Counted from the first letter of the stretch, positions 35,286 to 45,061 are shown. The stretch: DNA of 64,000 nt from Cyclobacteriaceae bacterium (GCA_016787565.1 JAEUUG010000013.1:1-64000), one strand, 5' to 3'. Made by a program: numbers and translations. The notes: generated by a model from the sequence alone, not told the origin.

Positions 35286-35831
35286 CTACCAATCACCATC
35301 CTTCTTCTGTTCTTTAAACAAGAACCGGTCGGTGAGCGCCAGATCAAGCAATCCTAATGTATTTGGTTTACACCAATCTCGAGAAAGTACTGTACCACTG
35401 TTGGTGCAGGCGTAGTTGGTCAGATTTTCAGGGCTAAGAATTTTCTTATAGCCGATATCCCCTTTTACTTGTATTGACTTTAAAGTTACGCGGTATTTAT
35501 TGTCGCGTCCCTCCATAGAAATTTTGGCACTGAAGCGTCCGGTTTGAATAATTGGTGGCACGGCTACTTGATTAAACTGGAATTTTTTGTAGTCGACCAC
35601 AAAGTCAGTCAGGTCAGCCTGCACAATATTATTTACAACCTCTACATTGGCAATGTTGGGTACAGTTTTCAAAAACTCCACGAGTTTTTCGGTTGTAACA
35701 GAATCATATCCGGACACCTTTTGATAGATTATCTCCGTGTTGATGATTTTAAAACTTCCGAACTCCGTTAGCTGAGCCATCATTCCAATAGGAATAAAGG
35801 CCATGCATAACCCGATAAATATTTTCTTCAT
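35286..35831 (-). CDS. Secreted protein of unknown function
   Basis: A 181-residue protein with a clear signal peptide (KKIFIGLCMAFIPIGMMAQ). The mature part alternates beta-type segments: SFKIINTEIIYQKVSGYDSV, ANVEVVNNIVQADLTDFVVD and TGRFSAKISMEGRDNKYRVT. The VEFL..VPNIANVEVV block recalls the small-domain pattern of DUF4468-type secreted Bacteroidota proteins, but I cannot assign it. Two Cys residues near the C terminus (TNYACTNSG, SRDWCKPNT) could form a disulfide. It lies downstream of the xylA hairpin and 138 bases ahead of the dehydrogenase gene, so it may be monocistronic. Confidence 0.6.
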   Translation of the reverse strand: MKKIFIGLCMAFIPIGMMAQLTEFGSFKIINTEIIYQKVSGYDSVTTEKLVEFLKTVPNIANVEVVNNIVQADLTDFVVDYKKFQFNQVAVPPIIQTGRFSAKISMEGRDNKYRVTLKSIQVKGDIGYKKILSPENLTNYACTNSGTVLSRDWCKPNTLGLLDLALTDRFLFKEQKKDGDW

Positions 35832-35862
35832 TTCCGTGCATTTATTTCCGGAAGATACAATA

Positions 35863-35895
35863 CAGGGTCAAATGCAACTAATGCACCTGACCCTG
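35863..35895 (-). terminator. Hairpin downstream of xylA
   Basis: CAGGGTCA pairs with TGACCCTG, then after a 2-base mismatch TGCA pairs with TGCA around an ACTAA loop. It lies 22 bases past the xylA stop on the - strand. The following - strand sequence is only moderately T-rich (TATTGTATCTT), so termination may be partial. Confidence 0.5.
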
Positions 35896-35916
35896 ATTTG
35901 ATAATCTTTCTAAAAC

Positions 35917-37245
35917 TTAAATGAACTTGTTCAGTAGGTTTTCCATATACTCTTGCCGTCCGCTAATCTGTTCAGGCTCACCATGCTTTAGAGCTAGTTG
36001 ACGCAGTGACTCCAACCGCAATTTACCTTTTGAAAATTGCTTACCCTTACCGGAGTCAAAAGAAGCATAGCGCTCTTTGCGCATGCGTAAATATTCGCCA
36101 TCATCTAAAATGGCTTGTGCGGCCAGCAGTGCGCGTGCAAAGGCATCCATACCACCAATGTGAGCATAGAAAATGTCAACCAAATCTGTTGAGGTACGTC
36201 TTGTCTTCGCATCAAAGTTCACGCCTCCGGTTTTAAAACCACCAGCTTGCAGTACCACAAGCATAGCCTCTGTCAGTTCATACACATTGTTTGGGAACTG
36301 ATCGGTATCCCAACCATTTTGGTAATCACCACGATTAGCATCCATGCTTCCTAAAACTCCTGCATTTGCGGCTACTTGTAATTCGTGGTCAAAGGTGTGA
36401 CTGGCCAGTGTAGCATGATTTACTTCAATGTTCAATTTAAAATCATCCATCAAATCGAATTCGCGCAAAAATGAAATCACCGTTGCTGAATCAAAGTCAT
36501 ACTGATGTTTGGTGGGCTCCATTGGCTTGGGCTCAATCAAAAACGTTCCTTTGAATCCGTTTTTCCTCGCATAGTCGCGTGATGCATGGAGGAATCGTGC
36601 CAGGTGCTCCTGCTCGCGTTTCATGTTCGTGTTGAGCAGCGAAAGATACCCTTCGCGGCCACCCCAGAATACATAATTTGATCCACCCAATTCAATGGTA
36701 GCATCAATGGCATTTTTCACCTGGGTGGCTGCATAACAAACCACATTAAAATCCGGATTCGTAGCAGCCCCGTTCATGTAGCGGGGATGAGAAAAGAGGT
36801 TAGCAGTACCCCATAATAATTTTACTCCCGAAGCTTTTTGTTTCTGTCTGGCGTAGTCTACAACCTTTCGTAACCTCGACTCCGATTCTTTCAGGGTTGA
36901 ACCTTCTTCCACTAAATCATAATCATGAAAGCAATAGAAAGGCGCTCCGATTTTGGTGATAAATTCAAATGCAGCATCCATTTTATCCAAACCGCGTTGC
37001 ACCGGATCGGAACTGGTCAGCCATGGAAAATTTTTGGTTGGTGCTCCAAATGGATCACCCCCATTTCCACAGAAGGTATGCCAATAGGCAATGGCAAAAC
37101 GAAAATGTTCGGCCATGGTCTTCTTCCCTACCCTGCGTTTGGCATCATAATATTTAAAGGCCAGTGGGTTATCCGATTCCTTTCCTTCAAACTTAATTGC
37201 TTTTACACCTTTGAAATACTCTTTATTACCTTTTAATACTTTCAT
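35917..37245 (-). CDS. xylA: Xylose isomerase
   Basis: The cytoplasmic enzyme converts D-xylose to D-xylulose. The 442-residue length is that of class II xylose isomerases. Catalytic and metal residues are visible: His and Asp in [14 protein letters not shown], Glu in [18 protein letters not shown], Glu/His in [17 protein letters not shown], and Asp residues in [20 protein letters not shown]. It lies 35 bases downstream of xylB in one operon, which is divergent from the Nudix-like regulator. A hairpin after the stop separates it from the next genes. Confidence 0.97.
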   Translation of the reverse strand: MKVLKGNKEYFKGVKAIKFEGKESDNPLAFKYYDAKRRVGKKTMAEHFRFAIAYWHTFCGNGGDPFGAPTKNFPWLTSSDPVQRGLDKMDAAFEFITKIGAPFYCFHDYDLVEEGSTLKESESRLRKVVDYARQKQKASGVKLLWGTANLFSHPRYMNGAATNPDFNVVCYAATQVKNAIDATIELGGSNYVFWGGREGYLSLLNTNMKREQEHLARFLHASRDYARKNGFKGTFLIEPKPMEPTKHQYDFDSATVISFLREFDLMDDFKLNIEVNHATLASHTFDHELQVAANAGVLGSMDANRGDYQNGWDTDQFPNNVYELTEAMLVVLQAGGFKTGGVNFDAKTRRTSTDLVDIFYAHIGGMDAFARALLAAQAILDDGEYLRMRKERYASFDSGKGKQFSKGKLRLESLRQLALKHGEPEQISGRQEYMENLLNKFI

Positions 37246-37280
37246 AAGCGGAAATTTTAGGTTGATTTAGTCAGTTGAAT

Positions 37281-38774
37281 TTAATGATTAGTAACACAAG
37301 CCAGCCAATGCTGATATGCTTCTGTGTATTGTGATTTTTTATCGGCATTAGCTTCTTCAAAGCGGATCATTTTTAAACCTTGGAATGCCTCTGCAAATGA
37401 TGAATAGATACCCGCACCAATGCCTGCCCCAATGGCAGCTCCTTTCGAACCATCGGTGTCAAAGAGTTCCAATCGCGCACCTATGGTATTCACGAATGCT
37501 TCCCGGAATAGCGGGCTTAGAAACATATTGGCATTTCCCGCACGAATAACATTGGTGTGAAGCCCCATTTCCTTGAGGATATCAAAACCATACTTCAGCG
37601 CAAAAACAATTCCTTCTTGTGCAGCGCGAAATATATGCGCTTGTGAGTGACGGTTGAAATTTAATCCATGAAAAGAGGCATTCACTTCCCTGTTTTCAAA
37701 AATTCGTTCTGCACCATTTCCAAACGGCAGAATGCGCAATCCGTCAGAACCAATGGGAGCCTGTGCCGCCAGTATATTCATTTGCTCATAGTCATACGAT
37801 GAACCATTTCCTTTTGTATTTTTTCGGAGCCAACTGTTTAAAATACCGGTTCCGTTAACACAAAGCAGAACTCCATTCCGGATAGCAGGCTGTTGGTTAT
37901 TCACATGGATAAACGTATTTACACGTGATTTTGCATCAAATGCATTGGTGTCGGTTACACCATAGATCACGCCCGATGTACCTGCGGTTGCTGCTGTTTC
38001 TCCGGGGTTCAAAACATTAAGTGAAAATGCATTGTTCGGCTGATCACCTGCACGGTATGCGATGCGGATACCGGCACGCAGTCCGAGTGCATGGGCTGCC
38101 TCATCACGAAGCAAACCTTGCTCACCAAAAACAGGAACCTGACGTGGTAATAACGTTGTAGGAATGCCGTAGTAATCCAACAAATTTTGAGAAACGCTGC
38201 GATTGTTATAATCCCAGAAAATTCCTTCTGAAAGTCCTGTATCGGTGGTGCAGATTTCACCGGTCAGTTTCATAGCAATGTAATCGCCCGGCAACATGAT
38301 TTTTTCAATGCCTTCAAAAACACTGGGCTCATTTTCTTTCACCCAGCGTAACTTTGAAGCTGTGAAATTTCCAGGTGAATTCAGGAAATGTTCGAGGCAA
38401 TATTTCTCGCCTAATGCCTGTGTCGCTTTTTGACCAATCGTAACGGATCGGCTATCACACCATATAATGGCAGGTCGCAAGGGTTTGTGGTCTTTCCCCA
38501 CAACCACAAGACCGTGCATCTGATACGAGATACCAATGGCCTTGACCTGCTCGGATGATATTCCGGATTTCAATAAGGCACTTCGTGTACTTCTGATAAC
38601 ATGCTCCCACCACATCTCAGCATCTTGCTCTGCCCATCCTGATTTCACTGCCAACATGGGCATTTCCTCTGATGGAGAATATGCTGCCGCCACAACCTGG
38701 CCTGACTCAGCATCCAGAAATGATGCCTTAACGGATGAACTTCCGATATCAATACCCAGTAAATAATTTGGCAT
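37281..38774 (-). CDS. xylB: Xylulokinase
   Basis: This FGGY-family kinase phosphorylates D-xylulose to xylulose 5-phosphate for the pentose phosphate pathway. The 497-residue protein starts GIDIGSSSVKASFLDAE (ATP site). The substrate loop SGWAEQDAEMWWEHV and MHGLVVVGKDHKPLRPAIIW, typical of xylulokinases, follow, then AYRAGDQPNNAFSLNVL. The C-terminal ATP domain has GSKGAAIGAGIGAG. It is the first gene of the xylBA operon, with a perfect -7 box 28 bases upstream of the ATG. Confidence 0.94.
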   Translation of the reverse strand: MPNYLLGIDIGSSSVKASFLDAESGQVVAAAYSPSEEMPMLAVKSGWAEQDAEMWWEHVIRSTRSALLKSGISSEQVKAIGISYQMHGLVVVGKDHKPLRPAIIWCDSRSVTIGQKATQALGEKYCLEHFLNSPGNFTASKLRWVKENEPSVFEGIEKIMLPGDYIAMKLTGEICTTDTGLSEGIFWDYNNRSVSQNLLDYYGIPTTLLPRQVPVFGEQGLLRDEAAHALGLRAGIRIAYRAGDQPNNAFSLNVLNPGETAATAGTSGVIYGVTDTNAFDAKSRVNTFIHVNNQQPAIRNGVLLCVNGTGILNSWLRKNTKGNGSSYDYEQMNILAAQAPIGSDGLRILPFGNGAERIFENREVNASFHGLNFNRHSQAHIFRAAQEGIVFALKYGFDILKEMGLHTNVIRAGNANMFLSPLFREAFVNTIGARLELFDTDGSKGAAIGAGIGAGIYSSFAEAFQGLKMIRFEEANADKKSQYTEAYQHWLACVTNH

Positions 38775-38801
38775 AGCGTTAATTTTCTCTGATTAGGTAA
38801 A

Positions 38802-38809
38802 CAAAAATA
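38802..38809 (-). promoter_or_regulatory. -7 box for xylB
   Basis: On the - strand TATTTTTG is a perfect TAnnTTTG box 28 bases from the xylB ATG. No -33 TTG lies at the usual distance; the palindrome at 38819-38829 is 9 bases further upstream. Confidence 0.5.
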
Positions 38810-38818
38810 CCACTAATA

Positions 38819-38829
38819 GTCAATTTGAC
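38819..38829. promoter_or_regulatory. Operator-like palindrome in the divergent xyl intergenic region
   Basis: GTCAA-T-TTGAC is a perfect inverted repeat with partly symmetric flanks. It sits in the 103-base gap between xylB and the Nudix-like regulator gene, just upstream of the xylB -7 box, where a repressor or activator dimer could bind. Confidence 0.45.
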
Positions 38830-38877
38830 CATAATTTGTTAATATATTTAATAACCCTTACTTAATCTTGGATAGTT

Positions 38878-39573
38878 ATGCCCCCAAACAATTTCCCGGA
38901 TAGTATCATTGATACGCTGTCAATTGACTGCCTGATATTTGGTTTTAAAGATGGTGAGCTGGACATTCTTCTCGTCAAACATGCCGAAGGAATCAGTAAA
39001 GACCGCTGGGCCCTGCCCGGTGGATGGATACAATATAACGAAAGTATTGATGATGCTGCTAACCGATTGCTGCATTCATTGACGGGTGTGTCCAACATCT
39101 ATCTGGAACAACTGCGCGCCTTTGGTCACGTTGACCGATACCCGGCAAATCGTGTCATTACGATTGCATACTATGCCCTCGTGAATGCCGATAACTATTC
39201 TCTAAATCCCGGCTTTACCGCTTCGGATGTGCAATGGTTCAAAATTCATGATATCCCAAAATTGCCGTATGACCATAACGAAATCCTATATTTTGGATAC
39301 ATGCATCTGAAACAGAAAGTCATGAATGAACCCATCGGATTCAATTTATTACCTAAGAAATTTACCTTGCATCAATTGCAGCAATTGTACGAGGCAATAC
39401 TTGAGACAAGTTTGGATAAACCCAATTTCAGACGGAAGCTGTTAAACATGAATTTACTGAAACCCTGTAACGAAAAACAGGAAGATGTTTCACACCGCGC
39501 TGCCCAACTCTACCGGTTTGATAAGAAAATGTACGACAAACTTCGCGAGAAGGGATTCATCTTTGAATTATAA
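38878..39573 (+). CDS. Nudix-like transcriptional regulator (NrtR/AraR type)
   Basis: A 231-residue protein with an N-terminal Nudix fold (about 15-145; SIDCLIFGFKDGELDILLVK) and a C-terminal winged-helix domain (about 155-225; LLPKKFTLHQLQQLYEAILE). The Nudix box is degenerate: GWIQYNE keeps the first half, but the metal-binding REUXEE positions read RLLHSL, so hydrolysis is unlikely and the domain is probably a sugar sensor. Nudix-type regulators such as AraR control pentose genes in Bacteroides. Its divergence from xylBA suggests it controls xylose use. The ATG at 38878 gives the expected N terminus. Confidence 0.85.
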   Translation: MPPNNFPDSIIDTLSIDCLIFGFKDGELDILLVKHAEGISKDRWALPGGWIQYNESIDDAANRLLHSLTGVSNIYLEQLRAFGHVDRYPANRVITIAYYALVNADNYSLNPGFTASDVQWFKIHDIPKLPYDHNEILYFGYMHLKQKVMNEPIGFNLLPKKFTLHQLQQLYEAILETSLDKPNFRRKLLNMNLLKPCNEKQEDVSHRAAQLYRFDKKMYDKLREKGFIFEL

Positions 39574-39688
39574 TTCGAAGACAGTTTTAATTCTTTTTTG
39601 TAAACCCGTAGTATCATCTTAGAAATAAGCTTGCGTGAATAAAAAAATACATCCATCTTCAACAACTAAACCGTAAACCTTTCGCCTC

Positions 39689-41011
39689 ATGGAACAAAAA
39701 TTTAATGCTTCAAGACTTTTTATTGGCAGTTGTCTTGCGCTGCTCGTGACCTCCTTGACCTTTGCTATCCGCGCTAAAATTGAAGGCGTATTTTCTTCCG
39801 ATTACGGATTGACCGGGCAGGAAATCGGGTGGGCCTTTGGCCCTGCCTTCTGGGGATTTACCATTGCCATGTATGTTGGCGGGTTAATAATTGATGCCGT
39901 AAAAACGCGATCGATAATCTGGCTCGCCTTCTTCATGCACCTCATTGGTATAACCTTACTCCTGATGGCTACTGATAAAACCATGCTATTTGTAGCCAAT
40001 GTTTTTATTGGTTTTGGCAATGGAAGTGTAGAGGCGGCCTGCAACCCACTCATAACAACCATCTATTCTACCAACAAAACCAAAATGCTAAATCGCTTTC
40101 ACGTTTGGTTTCCCGGTGGGATTGTTATTGGTGGCGTATTAGCCTGGTTGCTGATGGATCAGTTGCATCTAAGCTGGCAACTCCTTACCGGATTGTTATT
40201 TATTCCACTTGCCATTTATGGATACCTGTTTTTCGGTCAAACTATTCCGGAAACTGAACGGGTAAGCTCCGGTGTTTCATTTAAGGACATGTTGAAAAAT
40301 GTGGCAGCTCCCTTTACCATCATTGCCGTTGTTTCGTTCATGATTTTGAGTGCCTCTGTACCAGCCATTAAAATAGACTTTTCATCGAGCTTAACATACA
40401 TCGTCATGGCACTCATTGTCGTTGCCGTTGTCATTGAAGGAAAGTTCGTCAATAAAGTAAGCCTGCTGTTTCCTTTCATGTTGTTCTGCATGTTTTTGAC
40501 GGCCTCCACTGAGTTGGGTACCAATCAATGGATCAATGCACTCCTGGAAAAAAGTGGTATCAACCCAATGATTATTTTAGTGGTTGTTACCGGCATTATG
40601 GCTGTAGGCCGATTCTTTGCCGGTCCACTTATTCACAAACTTAACCCTGCCGGTGTTTTGCTTGGTTCTGCCATTCTTGCGGTAGTAGGACTTTATTTAT
40701 TAAGTGTAGCAGATGGTGCAGTTTTCACGATGTCGGCCGCTATTGTATTCGCCTTTGGCATTTGCTACTTCTGGCCTACTATGTTGGGGTTTGTCTCTGA
40801 GAATATTCCGAAAAGTGGTGCATTAGGTCTCTCCATCATGGGTGGAGCAGGAATGGTGGCTACCTCAATGGTTTTACCACTTATGGGTGAATCCATCGAT
40901 ACAGCCGGACCACAGGCCACACTGCGGTATGTAACCATTTTACCAGCTATACTGGTGGTGGGTTTTATATTCCTGAATGTATACATGCGCAATAAGCCAT
41001 CACAACATTAA
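39689..41011 (+). CDS. MFS sugar transporter
   Basis: A 440-residue major facilitator with about 12 membrane helices. An acidic TM1-2 loop is followed by AFGPAFWGFTIAMYVGGLII, and IGFGNGSVEAACNPLITTIY resembles the FucP-like group of sugar:proton symporters. KMLNRFHVWFPGGIVIGGVL and VTGIMAVGRFFAGPLIHKLN are further conserved stretches. The sugar is not determined by sequence. It lies 115 bases downstream of the Nudix-like regulator on the same strand and converges on the maltose phosphorylase operon, so xylose and maltose are both possible. A shared terminator follows it. Confidence 0.85.
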   Translation: MEQKFNASRLFIGSCLALLVTSLTFAIRAKIEGVFSSDYGLTGQEIGWAFGPAFWGFTIAMYVGGLIIDAVKTRSIIWLAFFMHLIGITLLLMATDKTMLFVANVFIGFGNGSVEAACNPLITTIYSTNKTKMLNRFHVWFPGGIVIGGVLAWLLMDQLHLSWQLLTGLLFIPLAIYGYLFFGQTIPETERVSSGVSFKDMLKNVAAPFTIIAVVSFMILSASVPAIKIDFSSSLTYIVMALIVVAVVIEGKFVNKVSLLFPFMLFCMFLTASTELGTNQWINALLEKSGINPMIILVVVTGIMAVGRFFAGPLIHKLNPAGVLLGSAILAVVGLYLLSVADGAVFTMSAAIVFAFGICYFWPTMLGFVSENIPKSGALGLSIMGGAGMVATSMVLPLMGESIDTAGPQATLRYVTILPAILVVGFIFLNVYMRNKPSQH

Positions 41012-41030
41012 GGACAAAACACTATTCAAA

Positions 41031-41064
41031 ACTAAAAAGGATGGCTTGCGCCATCCTTTTTAGT
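41031..41064. terminator. Bidirectional intrinsic terminator
   Basis: ACTAAAAAGGATGGC and GCCATCCTTTTTAGT form a perfect 15-bp stem with a TTGC loop. The A/T ends give a T-run on both strands. It lies between the convergent MFS gene (ends 41011) and GH65 gene (ends 41089), so it can stop transcription from both sides. Confidence 0.85.
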
Positions 41065-41088
41065 TTCATCAACTGATTATCAGAATTC

Positions 41089-43374
41089 CTATTTCAACGA
41101 AATTACTTTACCATCCATAACAATTTCCAATGGATCACCAGACTCTAAAATTGTTTCGGTACCGGATTTAGAAATTTTAATCTTGAGGACCCTTCCACGG
41201 AATTCTAACCGGAAGGAATATGACTTCCATTGGTCTGGTGTATACGGACTGAAGTGAAGTTTCCCGTCTTTAATTTTCATGCCTCCAAAACCTTTCACCA
41301 CACTCATCCAGGTACCAGCCATAGACGTGATGTGGCAACCATCTTCTGTGTCATTGTTATAATCGTCCAGATCAAGGCGCGCAGTGCGTAAATACAATTC
41401 GTATGCTTTTTCCTTGTAACCGAGTTTGGATGCCAAAATCACGTGCACACAAGGTGATAACGATGACTCATGAACCGTCATCGGCTCGTAGAAATCAAAA
41501 TTCCGCTTGATTGTATCTAAATCAAAGTCATCCTCGAATAAATAAATCCCCTGCAACACATCCGCCTGCTTAATGAAGCACGACCGAAGTATCCGATCCC
41601 ACGACCACTTCTGATTCAAGGGCCTGTCCTTTGGATCAAGATCTTTTACAGCTATCAGCTCTTTATCCAAAAATCCGTCCTGTTGCAGAATAACGCCACG
41701 GTTCGGATCGTGCGGATAGTACATATTCTCTGAAATCTTCTTCCAATTTTGTGTCTCTTGCACATCGTTAAAATTTGTTACACGAACAATTTCTTCAAAA
41801 CGTTTCGGATCGGATTTCTTCACATACTCCACAGCATCATTGGCGAACCGGAGTGTCCAGGCACCCAGGTAGTTGGTGTACCAGTTGTTATTTACATTGT
41901 TCTCGTATTCATTCGGACCGGTTACACCCAGAATGACATACTTGTTCTTATCAGTCGACCAGTTTACGCGCTGTGCCCAAAAACGTGCAATGCCAATGAG
42001 CACTTCCAGACCATACTGCGATAAATAAGTTTGATCGCCTGTATAGTTGATATAATCGCGAATAGCATAGGCCATGGCACTGGTACGGTGAATTTCTTCG
42101 AACGTAATTTCCCATTCGTTATGGCACTCCTCTCCATTCATGGTAACGAACGGATAAAAGGCTGCACCATCTTTAAAGCCGAGTTTCCTGGCGTTCTCGA
42201 TTGCCTTGGGCAAATGCTTATAGCGATATACGAGCAAGTTTCGGGCAACTTTCTCCTCGGCTGTACTGAGGTAAAACGGCAAACAATACGCCTCGGTATC
42301 CCAATAGGTACTTCCACCATATTTCTCACCTGTAAATCCCTTCGGGCCAATGTTGAGGCGCTCGTCCTCGCCTGTATAGGTTTGTGTTAATTGGAAAATA
42401 TTAAAGCGAATACCCTGTTGTGCCGCTACATCGCCATCGATGGTGATGTCACACTCTTCCCATTTGTGCGTCCAAACCCTGGCATGTTCTTCAAATAGTT
42501 TGTCAAATCCTTTTACGGAAGCATCAAACAATACATTGTCACAAGCTGAAACCAATTGATCTTTTGGATGATTCTCAGACGAGAGAACAGCCGCATATTT
42601 ATAAATTACAATTTCTTTTCCTTCCTGTAAATCAAGTTGCAGAACATTTCCGGCAAACTTTTCACGAACCTCAATATTAAATCTTTCAAAATCCACATTC
42701 TTTCCCTCAGATTGAATAAAATATTTCATTCCTGTAGTCACATGAAAGAAAGTCTTTTTTGTTTGTGCCGTTACAACAGCCCGGCCGGGAGTAGCTTCCT
42801 TATAAACCTCTTCCCAGAATTTTTCATCATAATTTGAATCCATGTTCACCACATCGGCATCTACATAAATACCAATAGTAGTTTTGGATGAAAAATTTAG
42901 AGGTGTAAGGGCGTAGCGTATGGCACCAATTTCACCTTGCGCCATACTACAAAATCGTTTTGATTCTACCTTCACTCTTTTTCCGTCAGGAAAAGTTGCT
43001 GTAAAGCTCCGCGATAGCAAGCCCACTTTCATATCGAGCACACGCCTGAAATCCTCAACCTTACACTTGGCCAGATCGAGCTTATGGTTATCTATACTGA
43101 TGTGGATACCAATCCAGTTGGGTGCATTCAATACTTTGGCAAAGTATTCCGGGTAACCGTTCTTCCACCAGCCTACACGAGTTTTGTCGGGGTAATAAAC
43201 ACCGGCCACATAACTGCCACGAAGTGTTTCGCCAGAATAGTCCTCTTCAAAATTGGCACGCTGACCCATCCGGCCATTACCAATGCTGAAGATACTCTCT
43301 GAAATTTTATTTACATGTGGATCAAACCCTTCTTCAATGATTTGCCATTCATGATGTTTGAGGTATTGCTTCAT
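41089..43374 (-). CDS. GH65 maltose phosphorylase-type enzyme
   Basis: A 761-residue cytoplasmic GH65 phosphorylase, without signal peptide, of the usual length. The N-terminal beta-sandwich (ISESIFSIGNGRMGQRANFE) is followed by the (alpha/alpha)6 barrel. Conserved blocks are FTGEKYGGSTYWDTEAYCLP, NGEECHNEWEITFEEIHRTS, and GVTGPNEYENNVNNNWYTN, which holds the general-acid Glu. It would split maltose with phosphate into glucose and beta-glucose 1-phosphate. The beta-phosphoglucomutase gene lies 20 bases upstream in the same operon. Kojibiose and trehalose phosphorylases share this fold, but the sequence and context fit maltose best. Confidence 0.9.
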   Translation of the reverse strand: MKQYLKHHEWQIIEEGFDPHVNKISESIFSIGNGRMGQRANFEEDYSGETLRGSYVAGVYYPDKTRVGWWKNGYPEYFAKVLNAPNWIGIHISIDNHKLDLAKCKVEDFRRVLDMKVGLLSRSFTATFPDGKRVKVESKRFCSMAQGEIGAIRYALTPLNFSSKTTIGIYVDADVVNMDSNYDEKFWEEVYKEATPGRAVVTAQTKKTFFHVTTGMKYFIQSEGKNVDFERFNIEVREKFAGNVLQLDLQEGKEIVIYKYAAVLSSENHPKDQLVSACDNVLFDASVKGFDKLFEEHARVWTHKWEECDITIDGDVAAQQGIRFNIFQLTQTYTGEDERLNIGPKGFTGEKYGGSTYWDTEAYCLPFYLSTAEEKVARNLLVYRYKHLPKAIENARKLGFKDGAAFYPFVTMNGEECHNEWEITFEEIHRTSAMAYAIRDYINYTGDQTYLSQYGLEVLIGIARFWAQRVNWSTDKNKYVILGVTGPNEYENNVNNNWYTNYLGAWTLRFANDAVEYVKKSDPKRFEEIVRVTNFNDVQETQNWKKISENMYYPHDPNRGVILQQDGFLDKELIAVKDLDPKDRPLNQKWSWDRILRSCFIKQADVLQGIYLFEDDFDLDTIKRNFDFYEPMTVHESSLSPCVHVILASKLGYKEKAYELYLRTARLDLDDYNNDTEDGCHITSMAGTWMSVVKGFGGMKIKDGKLHFSPYTPDQWKSYSFRLEFRGRVLKIKISKSGTETILESGDPLEIVMDGKVISLK

Positions 43375-43394
43375 AAAATCTATGCTTCGTTCAG

Positions 43395-44039
43395 TTATAT
43401 TCTCGATAATTCTGCAACTGTAAATTCACCTGTTTTTGCAATTACTTTCGTGGCTTTTCCAAGTTGATCATGCGATCCGATACCAACACATTTCATTCCT
43501 GCTGCGCGGGCAGCCTCTACTCCAGCTTCAGCATCTTCAAAAACCAGACACTCCGAAGGAGGTATTCCCAGCTTCGTTGAAGCAAGCAAAAATATTTCAG
43601 GGTCGGGTTTAGAGTGTGCGATCATGGTGCCATCGACTACCGCATCGAAATCGTTTTGAATGTGAAGAAGCTGAATAACCGTTTTTGCATTCTTGCTGCT
43701 GGAGGCCAATGCCACTTTAATTCCAGCGCTGCGCAAATCTTGTATGAGTTTTCTTACGCCCGGAAATATTTCCTCCGGAACCATTCGCTCTACATAGTCA
43801 ACAAACCAGGTATTTTTCTTGTTGGCCAGAAGCTCTTTTTCGTGATCGCTCAATGTTATTCCGGCCAGTTCAAGAATAATTTCCAACGACTGCAAGCGAC
43901 TGACACCTTTCAATCGCTCATTATCAGTTTCGGTGAGATTAAATCCCAATTCATTGGCTAATCGCTTCCAGGCTAAAAAATGATAATGCGCTGTATCGAC
44001 AATCACACCATCCAAATCAAATATACAGGCTTTAACCAC
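43395..44039 (-). CDS. pgmB: beta-phosphoglucomutase
   Basis: A 214-residue HAD-superfamily mutase converting beta-glucose 1-phosphate to glucose 6-phosphate. The nucleophile Asp8 and acid/base Asp10 lie in ACIFDLDGVIVDTAHYHFLA, the same positions as in the well-studied lactococcal enzyme. The cap-domain KGVSRLQSLEIIL motif is present, as are Ser/Lys (ALASSSKNAKTVI) and the acidic motif VFEDAEAGVEAARAAGM. It completes the phosphorolytic maltose route with the GH65 phosphorylase. It lies 25 bases downstream of the PfkB-family gene. Confidence 0.95.
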   Translation of the reverse strand: MVKACIFDLDGVIVDTAHYHFLAWKRLANELGFNLTETDNERLKGVSRLQSLEIILELAGITLSDHEKELLANKKNTWFVDYVERMVPEEIFPGVRKLIQDLRSAGIKVALASSSKNAKTVIQLLHIQNDFDAVVDGTMIAHSKPDPEIFLLASTKLGIPPSECLVFEDAEAGVEAARAAGMKCVGIGSHDQLGKATKVIAKTGEFTVAELSRI

Positions 44040-44064
44040 GCTCGTTATCGTTTATAAAATGGCG

Positions 44065-45042
44065 TCAAAAATACGTTTCGCGAATGATTTTATTCGTTTC
44101 TTCAAGCGATTTAAATACCGCAAACGTTTTCCCCTGGGTGCGGAGTGCCCCAAGGGTATTGCCATATTGTGCGGCTCCGATGTAATCCCGTGGCTTTTGC
44201 AATAAACCGAAACCAACGCCACCCGCAAAGGAGTCACCGCACCCTGTTGTGTCAATTACTTCTTTCACTTTAACTGCAGGCACCATCTCTTCCACGAAGT
44301 TCTTTTTATCGTAGTAGTAAACCATACATCCACGTGAATCGACTGTGATGTAAACACACTTTACACCGAAGCTCAGACAATGCTTGGCAAAGTTGCGCAG
44401 TTCATCGCGATCAAAAACAGGTTCGCCCGCAAAATCCATGGTCTCATATTCCTTCTTGAACCAAGAGGCATGTGCCTCTTCCAGGTTCATTTTTAAGATA
44501 TCAATGTACGGAAGCCATAAATCTCTATCCACCCAGAATTTGCGCTGACGCTCGCCATTGTAGAGACAAGCGGTAGTCGGACCGTGAGCATCAAAAATAA
44601 TCAGACCCTTACTTTTCTTCTTGATGAACTTCAACGTATCGAGTGATATTTCGTAGTCGCTAATGGGAATAAAAACAAAAACCTTTGCGTCCAGAATTTT
44701 CTTTACATCATCTGGAAGAATCGGATCCATAAAACCTGTTTGTCGCTCTAACCGGTTATTCATATCCAGAAAACGCAAACTGATGATATCACCCTGATCA
44801 TTTTTGGAAGTGATGTAATCCAGGTTAATGCCTGAATACCCCTCAAACACCTCGTGTACATTGTCAACATCAACGTTTCGCACGTGGCACACCGGAATAA
44901 TCTCTATCTTCTTTCCAGCCAGGGTTGAAAGTGCAATAACAGGATGCGTTACACACCCCCATTTCTGAATCAGGTCTCCCTGGTGTGTAACAATATGATC
45001 TCTTGGAATCGGGCCAAGAACAGCAATGCGTTTTTTTATCAT
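44065..45042 (-). CDS. PfkB-family carbohydrate kinase
   Basis: A 325-residue ribokinase/PfkB-fold kinase. The C-terminal signature DTTGCGDSFAGGVGFGLL contains the catalytic Asp and the anion hole. The N terminus (RIAVLGPIPRDHIVTHQGDL) shows the family beta-strand but lacks a clear di-Gly hinge, which suggests an uncommon substrate. The substrate is unknown: ribose, fructose, adenosine and inositol-type kinases all share this fold. It lies between the ROK kinase and pgmB genes with gaps of about 20 bases, so it belongs to the maltose phosphorylase operon. Confidence 0.85.
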   Translation of the reverse strand: MIKKRIAVLGPIPRDHIVTHQGDLIQKWGCVTHPVIALSTLAGKKIEIIPVCHVRNVDVDNVHEVFEGYSGINLDYITSKNDQGDIISLRFLDMNNRLERQTGFMDPILPDDVKKILDAKVFVFIPISDYEISLDTLKFIKKKSKGLIIFDAHGPTTACLYNGERQRKFWVDRDLWLPYIDILKMNLEEAHASWFKKEYETMDFAGEPVFDRDELRNFAKHCLSFGVKCVYITVDSRGCMVYYYDKKNFVEEMVPAVKVKEVIDTTGCGDSFAGGVGFGLLQKPRDYIGAAQYGNTLGALRTQGKTFAVFKSLEETNKIIRETYF

Positions 45043-45061
45043 GTTGCCTGTTTGGTTAGTA

